Shown here: one piece after another, positions 12,240 through 24,177 of the stretch | How positions within the stretch are numbered: position 1 is the stretch's first letter | Layout: each line of letters opens with the position of its first letter | NCBI GenBank assembly: GCA_014529385.2 | Contig: CM043959.1 | Location: 372,001 to 436,000, forward strand | Length of the DNA stretch: 64,000 bases | Source: Adiantum capillus-veneris | Lineage: Eukaryota; Streptophyta; Polypodiopsida; Polypodiales; Pteridaceae | Direction: 5' to 3' | Notes under the pieces: model-generated | Database searches by the model: none | Told to the model about the DNA's origin: nothing | Seen by the model: the letters and a program-made list of their open reading frames with translations, nothing else | Translations under genes and position numbers: made by a program

Positions 12240-12980
12240 GTTGTGAAGAGATGCTACGCAAGAAGCACAATAAAGAAGCTCTTCTTCATAGCACTCTATA
12301 GAAGCAGTGAGCACTCTCACACTACACACAAAACAAAATGATGGCTACATTACGTAGTTGTGTATATATTTCTGTGTACATATATATTTGTTTATGCATG
12401 TATGTATGCACTAAGTATGGGATCATAGCACCCAAAGGTTAGACGCTTCCTCTTTGGTATAGTCCTTTTTTAATTGTGGTGTTGCGGTCATTGATCCACT
12501 CATGCATGGATTACCGCAATGTACCTTCGGTTTTACCATGGTTGAGATCGTGATGATATCTAAAGAGGTGTCACTTGACCTTTGGTACTACTGACCTCTA
12601 CTTAGATCTACTAGTATGTATATGTATCTACGTACTTGTGTGCTAATATACTCGTGTACATATTTATAGATGAATGAGTCAAGGGGGGGAAGCTAAATCT
12701 CATATTGCTCTTTGTAATGTAGATTTCCGACGAGAGACCACCTTGTGGGGAACAAACATCTGGCTCTTCTTTTGGTTGGTTCATATACCAGGTGGCCTCC
12801 CACCCGGGGTGGACATCGCCTCTAGTGGACCCGAGTCTTGAGGCGGTGAGAACAAGCAAAGAAATAAATATTGTTTTTGGCTAGCTAACCCTAAACCATA
12901 AGTGTCAAAGAAATTTCCTACACCTACTCTACTCAGTTTCCTCAACTGTTCCTAGATCCAGATTTACAGCGGGCTCTCTC
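12240..12980. other. Intergenic stretch, no gene supported
   Basis: The stretch holds AT-rich sequence with short ATGTATGTA-type runs and a pyrimidine-rich block near 12680. No convincing coding region or RNA gene was seen. Confidence 0.4.
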
Positions 12981-12983
12981 TTT

Positions 12984-13569
12984 ATGAGACCAGTACCTCC
13001 ATTCGACGGAGGGATTGTTTGGCCCCTACACTCCATAGTAGCATCTTACATCCTACAGTCTTTCTCCGTAGTCCACACCATGGGGGAGTCAGGGAGGGAC
13101 TCCTTACCTTCAAAGCCTCGCACCCAACCCCTTCCAATGCAAGGTCCCACTCTCATGGCATCACAAGGTCCTACGCCACTCCATTCCACTCCTGCTTTGC
13201 CAAAACATCGTCGAAGAACTCCCTCTAGCGGCGCGCGTCGACGCTCGTCTCAAGGCAGTGAGCGCCGGGAGAGATGAAGCGGCAGCGGATCTTGTGGCTT
13301 TGCTTGTTTTGGTAGTGGCGGGGGAATGGAGTCTCCTACTTCATAGCGTGCCGCCTCTAACGTAGAGGATGAAGATACTGACGCACCCGTGCCAAACACA
13401 CATGGGTGCTACTACAAGGTAAAATATGACGAGGAGGTGGACTTTGGTAGACCACAAGGGACAGGGAATTTTGACGCCGTCTTCAAATTCTTATACATTC
13501 AATGTATAAGAATTGTTTTGTAAAGCTTAGAGACCAATTGCCTGATCATGCAGGCTACATTGAGGACGT
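12984..13569 (+). pseudogene. Coding-like sequence interrupted by the 13570-33420 retrotransposon, 5' part
   Basis: A Ser/Pro/Arg-rich frame runs from 12984 to 13277. It is followed after stops by an acidic stretch (VEDEDTDAPVPNTHGCYYK, then YDEEVDFGRPQGTGNFDAVF) at about 13345-13500, and then, in another phase, by CFVKLRDQLPDHAGYIEDV ending exactly at the retrotransposon. The last phase continues without a stop across the insertion at 33421 (VLHARYPNAPDQCFSQQW). The family is not recognised; it could be a host gene or a DNA-transposon protein. Phase changes may be introns or decay. Confidence 0.35.
13566..13569. repeat. Target-site duplication ACGT, left copy (outer element)
   Basis: ACGT directly precedes the 5' LTR; the matching ACGT directly follows the 3' LTR at 33421-33424. 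The base before ACGT differs (G on the left, the LTR's terminal A on the right), so the duplication is 4 bp. Confidence 0.8.
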
Positions 13570-15530
13570 TGTCGTGCTGTGACACGTGCATAGTGGGAAC
13601 GCATGCTACAAGATCTATCTTGTAACTTTTTAGATACATAATTATATTTCCTATAATGTACATATGCATATGTAAGTATAACAATAAGCTTTCTATCTCA
13701 TCCTATTATTTATCTCAAGGGTAACCTATTCTTACTTTACTATCAGAAAATACTATGGGAAAAGCGTCAATAGCTCCGCCTCTTTAACTTGGGGCAAAAA
13801 ACATTGATTATTTCTTTCTACCATCTCATTATATCCAATATATATATATTCTATGTATTTTTTAGATTTTTCTTATATTTCTTTTTAAATAGCTACTAGG
13901 CGGGAATCAAATCCTAGTGGGACACTAGGTGGCATGATTTCAAAGATACACTTATTTTAATGCATTATTGCAAGCATGATTACAAAACTTTGTCAAGGAG
14001 CAATGTCATGCTTTCATATAGCATGAGGTGTCCTTTGGAATCAAATGAAAGTCTAAGCTAAGGGGACCACAGGAAGACTTTTGCTGCCAGAAATGGACCC
14101 TATTTTGATGATTTTTTTACACAAGGTTCCAATTTGAATTGGAAAACGATTTTAAAATGAAAATCGTAGCTAATGAGCTGAATTTTCTGTCCATATTTTT
14201 ACTTTTTTATTCGGAGCCACGATTGAGGAGATATGATCAAAATACTTGCCCACATCATGCAGGGACAGCTCATTTCCAACTTTTTCAATTTCTATTCACA
14301 CTAGCTCTTCTCTTCTTGTGTAAAGCCTTGGGGGTTCCCTTCACCTATAAAAGGGGACCTCTTCTTCCTTGAAAACAACTCAAGCATTCAAGTCATTGAT
14401 GAGAGAAATTCATGAGGGAGTGAGTAGTAATGCCAAATTGTACTTAGCCATTAACATAAGCCTAAGCCTACACTTTCTCCTAGAGGAAGACTAGCCATTC
14501 TTGCATGCTATCCTTGGAAGATCAACTCTAATCAAAGAAGGTCGTGGACTTGGCGTATCAATCAAAGTTGAATTCTCCCCTCTTCTTCTCTCTCCATCAA
14601 TAATGGTGCCGAAGGGTTTGTCAAGTAAGATGTGTTCTACATTGATGTTTTATTGATTTCTTGTTATTTTTTTTTTTCATCTCTAATCCAACACCTATAT
14701 ATATCTAATCTCATCTCCTTAACCAAACCTATCTCTCTCATTCTTAGTAATTCATCCTCTCTACAAATTCTAGGTTCTCCTTGCTACAGGTACATCTCTC
14801 CCCGCAGTATCCTTATTGCCTACGGGCAAGAATAGGGCTTGGGAGGGAAACTTCTCATCTCTTCACTTCTCTCATATCTACATTTCTCACATACTAACCA
14901 GATGAATAACCCACATGATGATAATTTCTATCGCTTTCACTCTGTACGATCTATTAGAATTAACGTATGGATTAGCTGTAAAATACACTTTCAACAACGT
15001 ATAGTGTTTCTCTTTGGTCCAGAAAGGCTCAATGAAATACTTCTATCACTAGATCCCATCATACTACCTCTCATAGACTATAACTTTTCTTTTGACGTAA
15101 GCGTAGTTATTTTGCTATGAACCAAGAGGATTTGTACACACAATTAATCCCAATCACTAGACAAAAAATATATATTATGGTAAGCACAAAACTACAATTC
15201 CAAAGAACAATTCGTAGCCTATTTGGTCAGCCAAGATTGAATGCTATTAACTCATCTATTAACCCTTTCATATTACCCATGATACGATATGACCATAGCC
15301 TTGATGTTTTCATCTTTGTGTTGTTTTGACACTCTCTTTTGTGTTCTTTCTTTGTGTGTGTGAGTGCAAGAGAGAAAGAGTGGGGCTTCTTTGATTGCAC
15401 TTCCTTCCAAACCCTAGTCTTCATGGAATCTATGGTTTAACTCCTTCATATAGTTTTTTTTTAGTTCTCTCACAAACTCTCACAGCCATAAGCCCGGTGC
15501 TTTCCTGGCAAGACCGCAAATTTCTTGACA
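13570..15530 (+). repeat. 5' LTR of the outer retrotransposon
   Basis: Starts TGTCGTGCTG and ends CTTGACA. The same sequence recurs at 21474-23030 and 32985-33420. Its end is where similarity to 33420 stops. It contains a TATA-like CTATAAAAGG at about 14344-14353 with GAAAACAACTCAA shortly downstream, fitting a promoter and transcript start. Confidence 0.85.
14344..14353 (+). promoter_or_regulatory. TATA box of the outer element LTR
   Basis: CTATAAAAGG, with the equivalent CTATAAAAGG at about 22300 in the 3' LTR. Its position in the middle of both LTRs fits a U3/R promoter. Confidence 0.6.
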
Positions 15531-15536
15531 TATTTT

Positions 15537-15554
15537 TGGTAAACCCGACGCGAA
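15537..15554 (+). other. Likely primer-binding site of the outer element
   Basis: TTGGTAAACCCGACGCGAAA begins six bases after the LTR end and contains the TGG expected opposite a tRNA CCA end. Which tRNA it matches could not be determined. Confidence 0.45.
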
Positions 15555-15582
15555 ACTGCTAGGGTGAGAGTTTGTGGGTAAC

Positions 15583-16503
15583 CATGGGTGATCATGTTGA
15601 GCAACAGGGTATGCATTTTGACCCAACAACAATGCAAATTTTCAAGCATTTGCAATGTTCATGCAACAACAACATGCCACTGAAAGAAGGGAGATTTCTG
15701 CAACGAAGGCCATACAAGCGATCGTCAACAGAATGGATCAATTCAATGGCAAAGATGTAACCAAGTACTTACGCGAGTATGTGAAGGAGATGGAGCTACA
15801 TCGCGTGTCAGAAGGTGAGATGATTCAAAGCTTTGAGCTAGTTGTTGCTCCAGAAATTAGGGAGCATGTTAGGGAAATTAAAGATGGGCATGGGAGAAAT
15901 TGGGAAGAACTCAAAGTAGCTTTAAAGGAGGAATATTTCATGGAGGACTCGGAGAGAGTGACCAAAAGGACATTCTTAGAATGGGTAGTCAAGCCAAAGC
16001 AAGGACTATCAATAACAGAGATACTTAGGGAATTTGAGCGGCACTATGCACAACTCACCAGGACAGAAAGGGCCACACTAGATGCAGAGAAGACAGATCT
16101 TTTCTTACAAGCCGCAGGTAAAGAGTTTCAAGAAAATTTGGAGCTTCTTCTTGAAGATAAAGATGCTGAGCAAGAACTAAAGACCAACTGGAATGAGGTT
16201 GAAGGTGCTGTCTCACTACTTGCCAAACGACAAAGAAGAAGGGACAAGATGGTAGTAAACACTACAAGTCCTTCCACCTCAACTTCTGACAAAATGGTAA
16301 AGCCTACTTTTATCGCTCCTACGTTTGATGAGTCCATGCTAGATGAGCTTGTGAAGGGAATGCGTGACTTGAAGGTGAAGCTTGCAAAGCTTGAAGAAAA
16401 AGACCAAACATCAGGGCCATTTCCTAGGCAAAGACAACATCCCCAAGAAGGGTTTGTTAATAGATGTATTTGGTGTGATAGTACAGACCATGTAAGATGG
16501 TAA
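15583..16503 (+). pseudogene. gag of the outer Ty3-like element
   Basis: A start in good context, ACCATGGGTGATCATG, is at 15583; after a phase change near 15655 a 282-codon frame carries the gag core. It contains VTKYLREYVKEMELHRVSE, then FELVVAPEIREHVREI, WEELKVALKEEYFMED and LEWVVKPKQGLSITEILREF, which are helical capsid-like segments. It ends with a truncated zinc knuckle, CIWCDSTDHVRW, cut by a stop where the final Cys should follow. The product would form the particle shell and bind RNA. The next frame continues the nucleocapsid-protease linker. Confidence 0.7.
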
Positions 16504-17430
16504 AATCCACTTAAGAGAGACAGGTCTACCCTTGAGAACTAACTTTGGGAAGGGGGGAATGCAAACCTTAGTTGAAGATATGGAAACTAAGCATGCCATC
16601 TCTTCAGTTGAGGTAGCTACTTATGGAGTAAAAATTGAGCATCTTAGTGATGAAGAGGTGAGTGACCATCATGGTCAAATTTGGCCAAATGTCATGCAAT
16701 TAGCTAAAAAGGAAAATTTTACAAAAGAGATTCTACATGAAGCAGGTGATTGCATACGTCTAGAAACAGGATGGAATGATCCAGTGGACTCATTGTCAGT
16801 GCATGCCTACATTACAAAATGCCAACAAAATGAGGCGATTGTAGAAGAGAAGCGCAGACGTGAGAATATTGATGAAGGACCATCAAAAGAGCTTCTAGAA
16901 GTGGGGGAAGAAGCGACTCAATGCCTTCCCAAACAACCCCGACACAAGGAGTGTTTCCACTTGAAGTACTCATGGAGGAGTCTACATTGTCAACAGGAAA
17001 GAAGAAAGAGCCAACAAAAGGTAAGACAAAAGGCCCAACTTATAAACTATAATCTGATAGTGAGGTTGCTACAGATTTGAAGAAAGTCTTGGAGGAAATG
17101 ATTTTGAATAGCAAGATTGAGTTCACTCTGGGAGAAGTCCTTGGCATTGCAAAGCGTGAATTCCACGAGGAGATCATTGACATCATCAAGAGGAAGATGC
17201 AAACTCTTGTTGAAGTTTGTCGTCCACAAGTTGAAGGGGAAACCTCAAAGACACAAGGGATACAACTGCAAAATAAGGAGGAGGATGATGGAACTATGGT
17301 AGGATGCTACCAATCTAGTGGGAGAGTGAAGCAAGTGCATTTCTCAAATGATGATGGAGAAGTTGATGATATTCCTAGGAGTTACTATTCACAAAGTCAT
17401 TGGGCAAGGGCTACTACAGAAACTTTGGTC
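16504..17430 (+). pseudogene. gag-protease linker region of the outer element
   Basis: Two overlapping plus-strand frames (16532-17080 and 17077-17484) are rich in Glu, Lys and Gln. The second includes FTLGEVLGIAKREFHEEIID and later VHFSNDDGEVDDIPRSYYSQ, which resemble the spacer before the protease in this type of element. Several stops and a phase change occur. No enzyme motif is present before 17430. Confidence 0.55.
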
Positions 17431-17910
17431 AAGGTAGGTGATCTTGAAGAGCCATTTGTTGCCTTGATTGACCATGGTTCATAAATAAACATAATGTCAA
17501 AGAGTCTCTACAACAAGTGCAAATGGCCGATGGACACAGATCATGGCTGGATGGTAAAAGTGGTAAACAATTCATCCGATGAATTGTATGCAGCATGTCC
17601 AGGTGTGAAGATGACAATAGGTGATGTAAAGATTGACCAAAACTTCTTTGTACAGGATACATCTTCATATAATCTCATCCTTGGACAACCCTACATTGTT
17701 GGAGTTCGAATGGAAACAAAGGTAATGGATGATGGTTCAGCATATGCTAGGATACGTAGCAAAGATGGTAAACGAGCTGTCCAATTTCTCACAGTTTGTG
17801 TAAACCATGAAAGAAATCGTGACAACCTCAGAAAACATCCTCTACCAAAGGTGAGCAAAGAGTTTCATGATCATAGAGAAATGACGGGTTTTGGCCAAGT
17901 ACCATTGTAA
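17431..17910 (+). pseudogene. Aspartic protease of the outer element
   Basis: The active-site block reads VALIDHGS, in which His replaces the usual Ser/Thr of D-S/T-G, followed directly by an in-frame TAA at about 17482 and then INIMSKSLY. The second block is LILGQPYIVGVRMETK (about 17675-17720). The protein would cleave the polyprotein. The stop inside the active-site loop breaks the gene. Confidence 0.65.
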
Positions 17911-18454
17911 AGCGGGATTGGGGCGGGATTGCAGTGGTACAGAAAGAAAAAGGGTCTCTCCTGATCCAAAAGTAGGTGAAACTTTCTCAACGAGCTCCTT
18001 GGTAACAAGGAATGGATCAGTATATTTTACAAAACTTGAAGATTTGAAAAGATGTGAGAGGCAATATGTGCATAATGTACCAATAGGCATGAAAAAGAGT
18101 GGGTTGCTAAAGCCTACTGAAAACGTTTTGGGTTTGTGTGAGAAAGTTTCTTTTGTAGATACTATGGGTGAGCTTGATGCTATAGTGGAGTCTAGTTTGC
18201 ATCTTGAAAATGAAGTTGTGGAAGCATGCTCTATGGAAATGTATGAAGTAATAGAGGCCTTTAAAGAAAACCAAACAGTTGGCCCAGAAGTCCATGTTGA
18301 AAATAAATACAAGAGTGTAGCAAAGAAGGTAAAACCAGTAGCTTCACCCTTACCACCCAACAATAGGGAAAATATTGAGCAAGCTTCTTTGTAACCAAGT
18401 TTAAGGAATCCTAAAAAGATCGGGCATACCTTCACAAAGGAGTCTTTTCAAGAG
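17891..18454 (+). pseudogene. Protease-RT spacer of the outer element
   Basis: A 167-codon frame has no recognised domain. It is moderately acidic, with LEDLKRCERQYVHNVPIGM and then ESSLHLENEVVEACSMEMYE. Its position between protease and reverse transcriptase makes it the polyprotein spacer. No separate function is suggested. Confidence 0.4.
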
Positions 18455-20334
18455 TTGCAGATTGGTTGCGAGGAGTTTCTAACACAGGAGGAGACAAAGT
18501 GCTTCAAAGAAATGCTTTCAAAGCATGGTAAGGCTTTTGCATTTGAGCCACATGAGATAGGATGTGTTGATCCTTCTATTGTAGCTCCTATGGTAATTTT
18601 CACAATACCTCATGTGCCTTGGAATCTGCGGCCTATTCCGGTTCCAAAGGCTCATTTCCAAAGTTAGTAGAGCTACTGAATGAGAAAATCAAAATGGGAA
18701 TCTTGGAGCCTTCTTGTGCTCCATACTCAAACAGGTGGTTCACAGTTCCAAAGAAGAATGGTTCTCTACGCTTCATCCAAGATATGCAACCAGTGAACAA
18801 GGTGACAATTAGAAATGTAGGTACAGGTCCAATTGTGGATGAGTTTGCAGAGGCATTTGCAAGGAGGGCAATCTACTCAATGGGGGATCTCTACTCAGGG
18901 TATGATCAATTTCAGCTTGCAATCGAAAGTAGAGACTTAACAACCATGCGGACACCTTTGGGTTTGGTAAGGATGTGTACCTTGCCACAGGGAGCAACCA
19001 ACTCGGTTGCACATATGATGAATGGGATGAATAAGGTCTTACGTGACTTTATTCCTCAAATCACAATGCCTTTCATTGATGATTTGCCTATCAAAGTATG
19101 TGAAGAAAGTGACAAAGATGAAGTTTTGGATCTCAAGGGATGTCGCAGGTTTGTGGTAAATCACATAAATTATTGTGATAAATTTTTTTCTAGGTTGGAA
19201 GAAGTGAATATTACATTGTCAGGGAAAAAGTTTATGTTTGGTGTCAATGAAGTGCTCATTGTGGGGCACATGTGCGGGCCATATGGTAGGAAACCTTGTC
19301 CAACAAAGGTAGATGCCATCCAGAGAATGAAAGAAACGTGTACTAGCATCACTGAGGTTAGAAGGTTTCTGGGAGCATGTGTCTTCTATGTTATTTGGAT
19401 TCCACATTATGCACATGTAGCTGATCCTCTTTATCAGCTGCTTAGAAAGAATCAAAAGTTTAAATGGACAGAAGCACATGTAAAATCCATGAAAAAGCTA
19501 AAGGAGTTGCTCCAGTCAGCAACGACTTTGAGAAAGGTAGACTATGAGTGTCAAAGGCCAGTAATTCTGACAGTAGACACCAGTCCTACAGGGATTGGAT
19601 GGGCAATAGGGAAAGATGACAAAGAAGGACACAGGTATGTGGTAAGATTTGGAGCAAAGGTACTAAGTGCTCGCCAAAGAACCTATCCACAGATAAAGAG
19701 AGAGTTATGGGGTATGGTTACAGCCTTGAAAAGTGGGAAAGAGTACCTAATTGGTGCATGTGTGGTTGTAGAAACAGATTGTCTACCACTTCTTGGGATG
19801 ATTACAAGCTGCTCAATGCCAGACATTGCTATGTTGCGGTGGATTGCGTACATTAAGTCCTTAAATCCCGAGTTTAAGAACATTGCAGGTAAAGACAATA
19901 CGGTGGCATATATGCTATCAAGGGCAAGGTATGAAGATGAGTCACAAATGATTGATGAGGGAGATGATGTAGGCACAAAGTTCTATTCTATCTCTCATGT
20001 CAAAGGTAACAATGTCTGCTTGACTAATTCACTTGAATTGTTCTTGAAAGATCTTTATGAAGGTGATTGGCTATCTATTGGAAGCTACTTGAGTACTCTA
20101 ACAAAACAGGATGATTGGTATGAACATGAATTCAAGAGGATACGCAGGAAAGCATATGGGTACTTTTTGAGGGATGGTTACTTGTGGGAGCATCCTAAAC
20201 AAAAGGGTGCTACACGACAAAGGGTTATATGTAAAAAAGAGACTCAATTAAAGCTCATGCAAGAGTTTCATGAGAGTCTATGGTCTGGACACAGGGGTGT
20301 GTGGGAAACCTTCTCCAAGTTCAAAGAAAAATAA
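18455..20334 (+). pseudogene. Reverse transcriptase - RNase H - integrase N-terminus of the outer element
   Basis: An upstream short frame (18455-18667, KCFKEMLSKHGKAFAFEPHE) leads after a phase change into a 571-codon frame (18619-20334). RT blocks seen in order: MGILEPSCAPYSNRWFTVPK, then RFIQDMQPVNKVTIRNVGTG, MGDLYSGYDQFQLAIE, LPQGATNSVAHMMNGMNK and the catalytic FIDD at 19072-19083. RNase H follows with LTVDTSPTGIGWAIG, QRTYPQIKREL and VVETDCLPLLG. The zinc-binding end of integrase starts at HESLWSGHRG. The frame stops at 20334 before the CC pair of the zinc finger. The distinctive RT wording groups it with a Ty3-like lineage I associate with fungi and early land plants; that placement is from memory. 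Confidence 0.85.
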
Positions 20335-21240
20335 TGGTGAAAGGGTATGTATGAAGATGTATCTCAATTTGTAGAGTCATGTGTAACTTGTCAAATGTAT
20401 TCAAATGTCCAACATCATGATGGATTGCACCCTATAGCCATGCACTATAAATGGGTTGTGGATCTAGTCACAATGCCTTTAGGTCTCTGGCAGATGAGGT
20501 ACTTGGTTCTTGCACGAGAGGACCTAACTAATTAGGTTGATTCGGAAGAGCATTAAGAGCTAAAACCACAGAAGCTGTGTGCAAATTCCTTCTTGATGAG
20601 GTGATTTGCCGTTATGGTTGTGTGGGAAATATCACTACAGACAGAGGTGAACTAGATGCCGAAGAAGCAAGGGAGTTCTTTTTTAGATTAGGAATCAAGC
20701 TTTCTCTTACTACAGCTTACAACCCTGAAGGCAATGGAAAGAGTGAAAAAGGGCATCCTCCTATCATCAAAGCATTGGCCAAGGCTTGTGAAGGAAGAGT
20801 TGGTGAGTGACCAAAATTGTTACCATATGCTTTATGGGCTGATTGTACAACACATAGCTCACTAACTGGCTACATGCCTACGGAGCTAATGTATGGTCAA
20901 AAGCCAGTGATGCCGATTGAAGATACAATTCCCACATGGAATGTACTACCTTGAAAAGAGGGGCTCAACAGAGAAGATCTCCTTGCATTGCGCATTATAA
21001 GGCAACTCGAGAGAAGACCTGGATACATTGAGGTTGCAAAAGAACGACTCAAAAATGCAAGGTTGAAAAACAAGGACTATGATAAGCGACATTGACTCAG
21101 GAGCAAAGCATTGACAAAGGTGACTGGGTTTTAGTGTATGATAGTAGCCTTGATAACTAGCACACAATCATGCGTAAGTTTTCAAAAAGATGGTTTGGAC
21201 CATATGCTACTTACAGCTTGTCTGAACTAGATGGTACATA
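20335..21240 (+). pseudogene. Integrase of the outer element
   Basis: The zinc-finger CC pair, SCVTCQMYS, is at about 20370-20395. The catalytic core shows the first Asp in WVVDLVTMPLGLWQMRYL, the second in NITTDRGELDAEEA (about 20630-20665) and the Glu in AYNPEGNGKSEKGHPP (about 20718-20760), so the DDE triad is present. Downstream text includes GYMPTELMYGQKPVMPIED. The region is split by at least five stops or phase changes. It would have inserted the cDNA into the genome. Confidence 0.75.
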
Positions 21241-21461
21241 AGTAAAGATTCCCATTGTACGAAAAAGGATCAAAATGTTTAAGAGAAGGAGAGACAATGA
21301 CCCAGAAGATGTCGATGAGGAAGAAGAGAAAAACACAGGTGAAGATCAAAGTGAAGATGAAGCTTTGGAATTATCCAGTGAAGAAGAAAGCAAGGAAGAT
21401 ATACAAGAGGGCTAATCTTACAAAGAAACAATGTGGCACATCCCGGAGGATGTGCGGGTTT
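21241..21461 (+). pseudogene. Acidic/basic C-terminal tail of the outer element polyprotein
   Basis: After the integrase the text is strongly charged: in one phase Lys-rich (KVKIKVKMKLWNYPVKKK-like), in another Glu/Asp-rich. A tail of this kind before the polypurine tract is common in such elements. The correct phase cannot be decided. Confidence 0.4.
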
Positions 21462-21473
21462 AGAGGGGATGGA
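21462..21473 (+). other. Polypurine tract of the outer element
   Basis: AGAGGGGATGGA directly abuts the 3' LTR start TGTCGTGC. It would prime plus-strand DNA synthesis. Confidence 0.8.
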
Positions 21474-23030
21474 TGTCGTGCTGTGACACGTATATAGTGG
21501 GAACGCATGCTACGAGATCTATATTGTAACGTTTTAGATACATAATTATATTTCCTATAATGTACATATCCATATGTAAGTATAACAATAAGCTTTCTAT
21601 CTCGTCCTATTATTTATCTCAAGGGTAACCTATTCTTACTTTAACATCAGAAAATACTATGGGAAAAGCGTCAATAGCTCCGCCTCTTTAACTTGTGGCA
21701 AAAAGCATTGATTATTTCTTTCTACCATCTCATTATTATCTCACACCCTACCTAAATCCTATATCTAGGGTAAACTCCAATATATATATATTCTATGTAT
21801 TTGTTATATTTTTTTTATATTTCTTTTTAAATGGCTACTAGAAGGGAATCAAATCCTAGTGGGACACTAGGTGGCATGATTTCAAAGATACACTTATTTT
21901 AATGCATTATTGCAAGCATGATTACAAAACTTTGTCAACAATCAATGTCATGCTTTCATATGGCATGAGGTGTCCTTTGGAATCAAATGAAAGTCTAGGC
22001 TAAGGGGACCACAGGAAGACTTTTGGTGCCAGAAATGGACCCTATTTTGATGATTTTTTTTACACAAGGTTCCAATCCGAATTGGAAAACGATTTTAAAA
22101 TGAAAATCGTAGCTAATGAGCTAAATTTTTTGCCCATATTTTTACTTTTTTATTTGGAGCCACGATTCAGGAGAAATGATCAAAATACTGGACCCCAGTC
22201 TGCCCACATCATGCAGGGACAGCTCATTTCCAACTTTTCCAGTTTTTGTTCACACTGGCTCTTCTCTTCTTGTGTAAACCCTTGGGGATTCCCTTCAACT
22301 ATAAAAGGGAACCTCTTCTTCCTTGAAAACAACTCAACCATTCAAGCCATTGATGAGAGAAATTCATGAGGGAGTGAGTAGTAATGCCAAATTGTACTTA
22401 GCCATTAACATAAGCCTAAGCCTACACTTTCTCCTAGAGGAAGACTAGCCATTCTTGCATGCTATCCTTGGAAGATCAACTCTAATCAAAGAAGGTCGTG
22501 GACTTTGCATATCAATCAAAGTTGAATTCTTCCCTCTTCTTCTCTCTCCATCAATAATGGTGCCGAAGGGTTTGTCAAGTAAGATGTGTTCTACATTGAT
22601 GTTTTCTTGATTTCTTGTTGTTTTCTTTTTCATCTCTAATCCTATATATATCTAATCTCATCTCCTTAACCAAACCTATCTCTCTCATTCTTAGTAATTC
22701 ATCCTCTCTACAAATTCTAGGTTCTCCTTGCTACAGGTACATCTCTCCCCGCAGTACGGGCAAGAATAGGGCTTGGGAGGGAAACTTCTCATCTCTTCAC
22801 TTCCATCTACATTTCTCACATACTATCCTAGATGAATAACCCACATGATGATAATTTCTATCGCTTTCACTCTGTATGATCTATTAGAATTAACGTATGG
22901 ATTAGGCGTGTAAAATACACTTTTAACAACGTATAGTGTTTCTCTTTGGTCTAGAAAGGCTCACTGAAATACTTCTATCACCAAATCCCATCATACTCCC
23001 TCTCATAGACTATAAATTTTCTTTTGACGT
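21474..23030 (+). repeat. 3' LTR of the outer element, first part
   Basis: Matches the 5' LTR from its first base to the point TTTTGACGT, where the inner retrotransposon begins. The missing remainder (AAGCGTAGTTATTTTGC...) continues at 32989. It carries an extra block of about 45 bp near 21735-21780 that the 5' LTR lacks. Confidence 0.85.
23027..23030. repeat. Target-site duplication ACGT, left copy (inner element)
   Basis: ACGT before the inner LTR and ACGT after it (32985-32988); the uninterrupted 5' LTR of the outer element shows a single ACGT at this point. Confidence 0.85.
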
Positions 23031-24177
23031 TGTTAGGAGTTTATTGGAGCAAGGGATTGCGCATATGTACAGATACATGCATGGTGCATCAAATAAAGAA
23101 TTGCCCATTTTTCAGAGCCAAGTGGTTACGTGGGGCCCACATGTGTACAGGTAGGACAGGGTGTACATAGTGCATCGATTTTCACTATTACCAGTATCAC
23201 TGTGTTTTTTCTATAATAAAGAGGAGTTGTTAGCGCTAAAAAATTCTCGAGGAAGCTATCCACGGGCCAACGACATGAGGTAAGCAGGTGTGTCAGATGG
23301 CATCTAGTGGCGTCAGGAGGTCGAACGGGGTCAATATTTGCATGTGGATGAATACGGACACAACGTGGGTGTTTTCTTGTGAGAGTTATGCAGAAAGGTC
23401 ATTATTAGGATCACTTTTTGGGTCCACTTCACATGGTTGCGAGACGCATTATTGAAAAGAAATGAGTGCCAGGTGTGCGGATGATGCAAAAAGGTGATAA
23501 CTATGCACTGCGAGGTCAGTTTTTGGCCTGTTCGGGGTCCGTTTGAGGTCATCTAGAAGGCCAAGGGTGACCACCTAATAAAGCTAAGTGTGGGAACTGA
23601 AAAAAACTGAGAGAAGACCAGCAAAAACGTGGAGAGAAGAGGAGGAAGAGCCGCAGGTGTGTTTTTGCTCATTTTGGAGCCTGTTTTGGCCGTAAACTGC
23701 TCATCCGAGGTTGGATTTGAGCACTTTGACATTGTAGACTGGGGTTTTGGGCCGTTTCGGACACGATGGCGCTCTCCATTTTTCCAAATTACTCACTCTT
23801 TTTCTGCCGTTTTTTTGTGTAATCTTCTCCGGTGAGTGAAGCCTTTGCTTAACTTTGTGGTTGTATCTGGTGTATTTCTCAAATACTGTGTAAACTATTT
23901 GCCCCATTGGTGTTGGCCCAAGCTCAATTGTATCTAAACATTAGAAATTCTCCTCTTTTGAGCTGAGTTTTTTGGGTGTGTGTGTGTGAGTGTGTGTGTG
24001 TGAGTGTGTGGAGTGGGCAAGTGGATAGTCTCTCCTCTCACTCTAGAGGTGTGTTCCCTGTCTCGGCCAGGTGTGTTGAGTAAGCCGAGTGGTGCCCCAT
24101 AGTGTGTGTGTGTATCTTCCCAAGAGTGTGTTTCGGGTCGTTATAGAGGTGTTGTGTGTGTTTTCATCCCGCTCACA
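23031..24177 (+). repeat. 5' LTR of the inner element
   Basis: TGTTAGGAGT to CGCTCACA, 1147 bp, matched by 30570-31718 with roughly twenty differences by eye. It has a TATA-like CTATAATAAAG at about 23211, (GT)n near 23980 and a conserved ACATGTGTACAGG block near 23140. Confidence 0.85.

Noticed and set aside
17842-18435. Minus-strand frame of 197 codons
   Set aside because: Shadow of the protease-RT spacer on the plus strand.
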